From Spirochaetales bacterium (GTDB taxonomy: Bacteria; Spirochaetota; Spirochaetia; DSM-27196; PWMO01), in assembly GCA_007123465.1 (NCBI GenBank), contig SKLB01000155.1, positions 1-5,704 of the forward strand: DNA of 5,704 nt, read 5' to 3'. Positions 4,862 through 5,704 of the stretch are shown here, piece after piece (position 1 is the first letter of the stretch; the number at the start of each line of letters is the position of its first letter). The translations under genes were made by a program, and so were the position numbers. The notes beneath the pieces were generated by a model, which did no database searches, had not been told where the DNA came from, and saw only the letters and a program-made list of their open reading frames with translations.

Positions 4862-5704
4862 TCAGGCCACGCTAACCGTACGCCCCTCGCGATTGGATTG
4901 ATAGATTGCGTCTACAATCTGCAGCACCGCCAGGCCGGCTTCCGCGGTTGTTGCCGGAACCTGCGCGCTGCTGTTTCGAATACACGACAGAAAATGGGTC
5001 AATTCATCCTTATAGCCGAGTGATTCATTCTCATTGACCGCCGGGCGGGTCCAGCCTTGGGTAAACTCGGCTTTTTCAACCGCGTACGCGATGCCCGGTT
5101 TGGAGAAAACCGACAGCGGGCTACCGAAGGTCAGGTCAACCTTGACAACGCCTTCGGTACCGTAGACTTCGATTCGATCATCCATCCCGCCGCTGGTGAT
5201 ATAGTTGCCTTCTACCACAGCTCTCTGTCCGCCGGGGTAGTGCAGCACGGCAAGGCCCCAGTCCTCGCCTTCAAAATCCGTGTGGATAAAATTACCGTCG
5301 AGACCACCGTTGCAGCAGCCGGTAACGCGCTCGGGCATGCCCATAAGGTGGTAGAAATAGCCAATCGGATGGATGCCCACGTGAATCATCGATCCTCCAC
5401 CGCAGTATTCAATGGTTTTGGCGTAGGGCGAATGCGAACCGTTGTGGCACTCCTTGCCCTTCAGGAACAGCGGACGACCAATCCCCCCTTCCTTAATGAT
5501 CTGTTCTGCGCGTACCAGTGCCGGTGCAAAGATCCAGTCTTCCGCGTAGAAGTAACGCGCCCCGGTTCTCTGCTGCGCCTTCAATACCAGCTCGGCGTCG
5601 GCGAGCGTTGTTGCAAACGGCTTCTCACAGATTACGTGCTTGCCGGCTTCCATGGCAGCCACTGCCATGCGGGCGTGCAGGAAGTTTGGTACGCACAGGT
5701 CTAC
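4862..5704 (-). CDS. Gfo/Idh/MocA-family oxidoreductase (N-terminus cut by window edge)
   Basis: A second NAD(P)-dependent sugar-type oxidoreductase, open at the right edge. The 280 visible residues start inside the Rossmann domain (VDLCVPNFLHARMAVAAMEA); about 70-80 residues with the cofactor GxGxxG loop are missing. The ATG at 5668 is internal, not the start, because the family pattern PNxLH precedes it in frame. Seen: EKPFAT at visible 27-32 (Lys28 the expected catalytic lysine) and a C-terminal half with GGGSMIHVGIHPIG at 102-115, ending with a typical GYKDELTHFLSCI segment and stop TGA. In the usual motif GGxxxDxGxH, Asp and His are catalytic; here the Asp position is His108 while His112 remains. 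It is clearly different from the oxidoreductase at the left end and not a recent duplicate. It is the first visible gene, 31 bases ahead of the NagB-like gene. The family call is secure; the substrate is unknown and the fold start lies outside the window. Confidence 0.9.
   Translation of the reverse strand, partial: VDLCVPNFLHARMAVAAMEAGKHVICEKPFATTLADAELVLKAQQRTGARYFYAEDWIFAPALVRAEQIIKEGGIGRPLFLKGKECHNGSHSPYAKTIEYCGGGSMIHVGIHPIGYFYHLMGMPERVTGCCNGGLDGNFIHTDFEGEDWGLAVLHYPGGQRAVVEGNYITSGGMDDRIEVYGTEGVVKVDLTFGSPLSVFSKPGIAYAVEKAEFTQGWTRPAVNENESLGYKDELTHFLSCIRNSSAQVPATTAEAGLAVLQIVDAIYQSNREGRTVSVA

Noticed and set aside
5666..5668. ATG at 5668 as the true start of the right-hand oxidoreductase
   Set aside because: The frame is open to the window edge and the upstream residues VDLCVPNFLHAR are a standard part of the Gfo/Idh/MocA Rossmann domain, so the gene begins outside the window.

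Overview
The window looks like an interior piece of a bacterial carbohydrate-catabolism operon. All six genes lie on the minus strand, so transcription runs from the right end of the window to the left. Coding density is very high, base composition is GC-rich (high fifties percent by eye), and every internal gene has a recognisable Shine-Dalgarno sequence. No RNA gene, insertion sequence, CRISPR array or phage gene is visible. The host cannot be named from this sequence. The family versions seen here recall free-living heterotrophs such as spirochaetes, Lentisphaerae/Planctomycetes or rhizobia-like bacteria, and that is only an impression.

Layout in transcription order: (1) 5704-4862, a Gfo/Idh/MocA NAD(P)-dependent sugar oxidoreductase lacking its N-terminus because the window ends; (2) 4830-4051, a NagB-type glucosamine-6-phosphate deaminase/isomerase paralogue; (3) 4005-2800, a ROK-family transcriptional repressor that starts at TTG; (4) 2715-1909, a classical FabG-like short-chain dehydrogenase; (5) 1897-1079, a xylose-isomerase-like TIM-barrel sugar isomerase/epimerase; (6) 1067-1, a second, distinct Gfo/Idh/MocA oxidoreductase lacking its extreme C-terminus because the window ends. 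No stretch over 84 bases lacks a gene.

The 84-base gap between the repressor and the short-chain dehydrogenase holds the main regulatory signal. It has a consensus -35 box (TTGACA), a 17-bp spacer, a weak -10 box, and then a perfect 18-bp palindrome (GTTGTTGCATGCAACAAC) just downstream of the expected transcription start. This is the classical position for a repressor operator. Genes 4-6 therefore probably form a regulated sub-operon that can be transcribed separately from genes 1-3, with the adjacent ROK protein the first candidate for its regulator.

Together the genes suggest a pathway in which a sugar or glycoside is oxidised by NAD(P)-dependent enzymes (two Gfo/Idh/MocA proteins and one short-chain dehydrogenase), rearranged by a metal-dependent TIM-barrel isomerase/epimerase, and joined to central metabolism partly through a NagB-like sugar-phosphate enzyme. 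The logic resembles oxidise-epimerise-reduce pathways through keto-sugars, such as E. coli YcjS/YcjR. The substrate cannot be read from the sequence. Two of the enzymes carry substitutions at positions that are catalytic in characterised relatives, so the set may work on unusual substrates.
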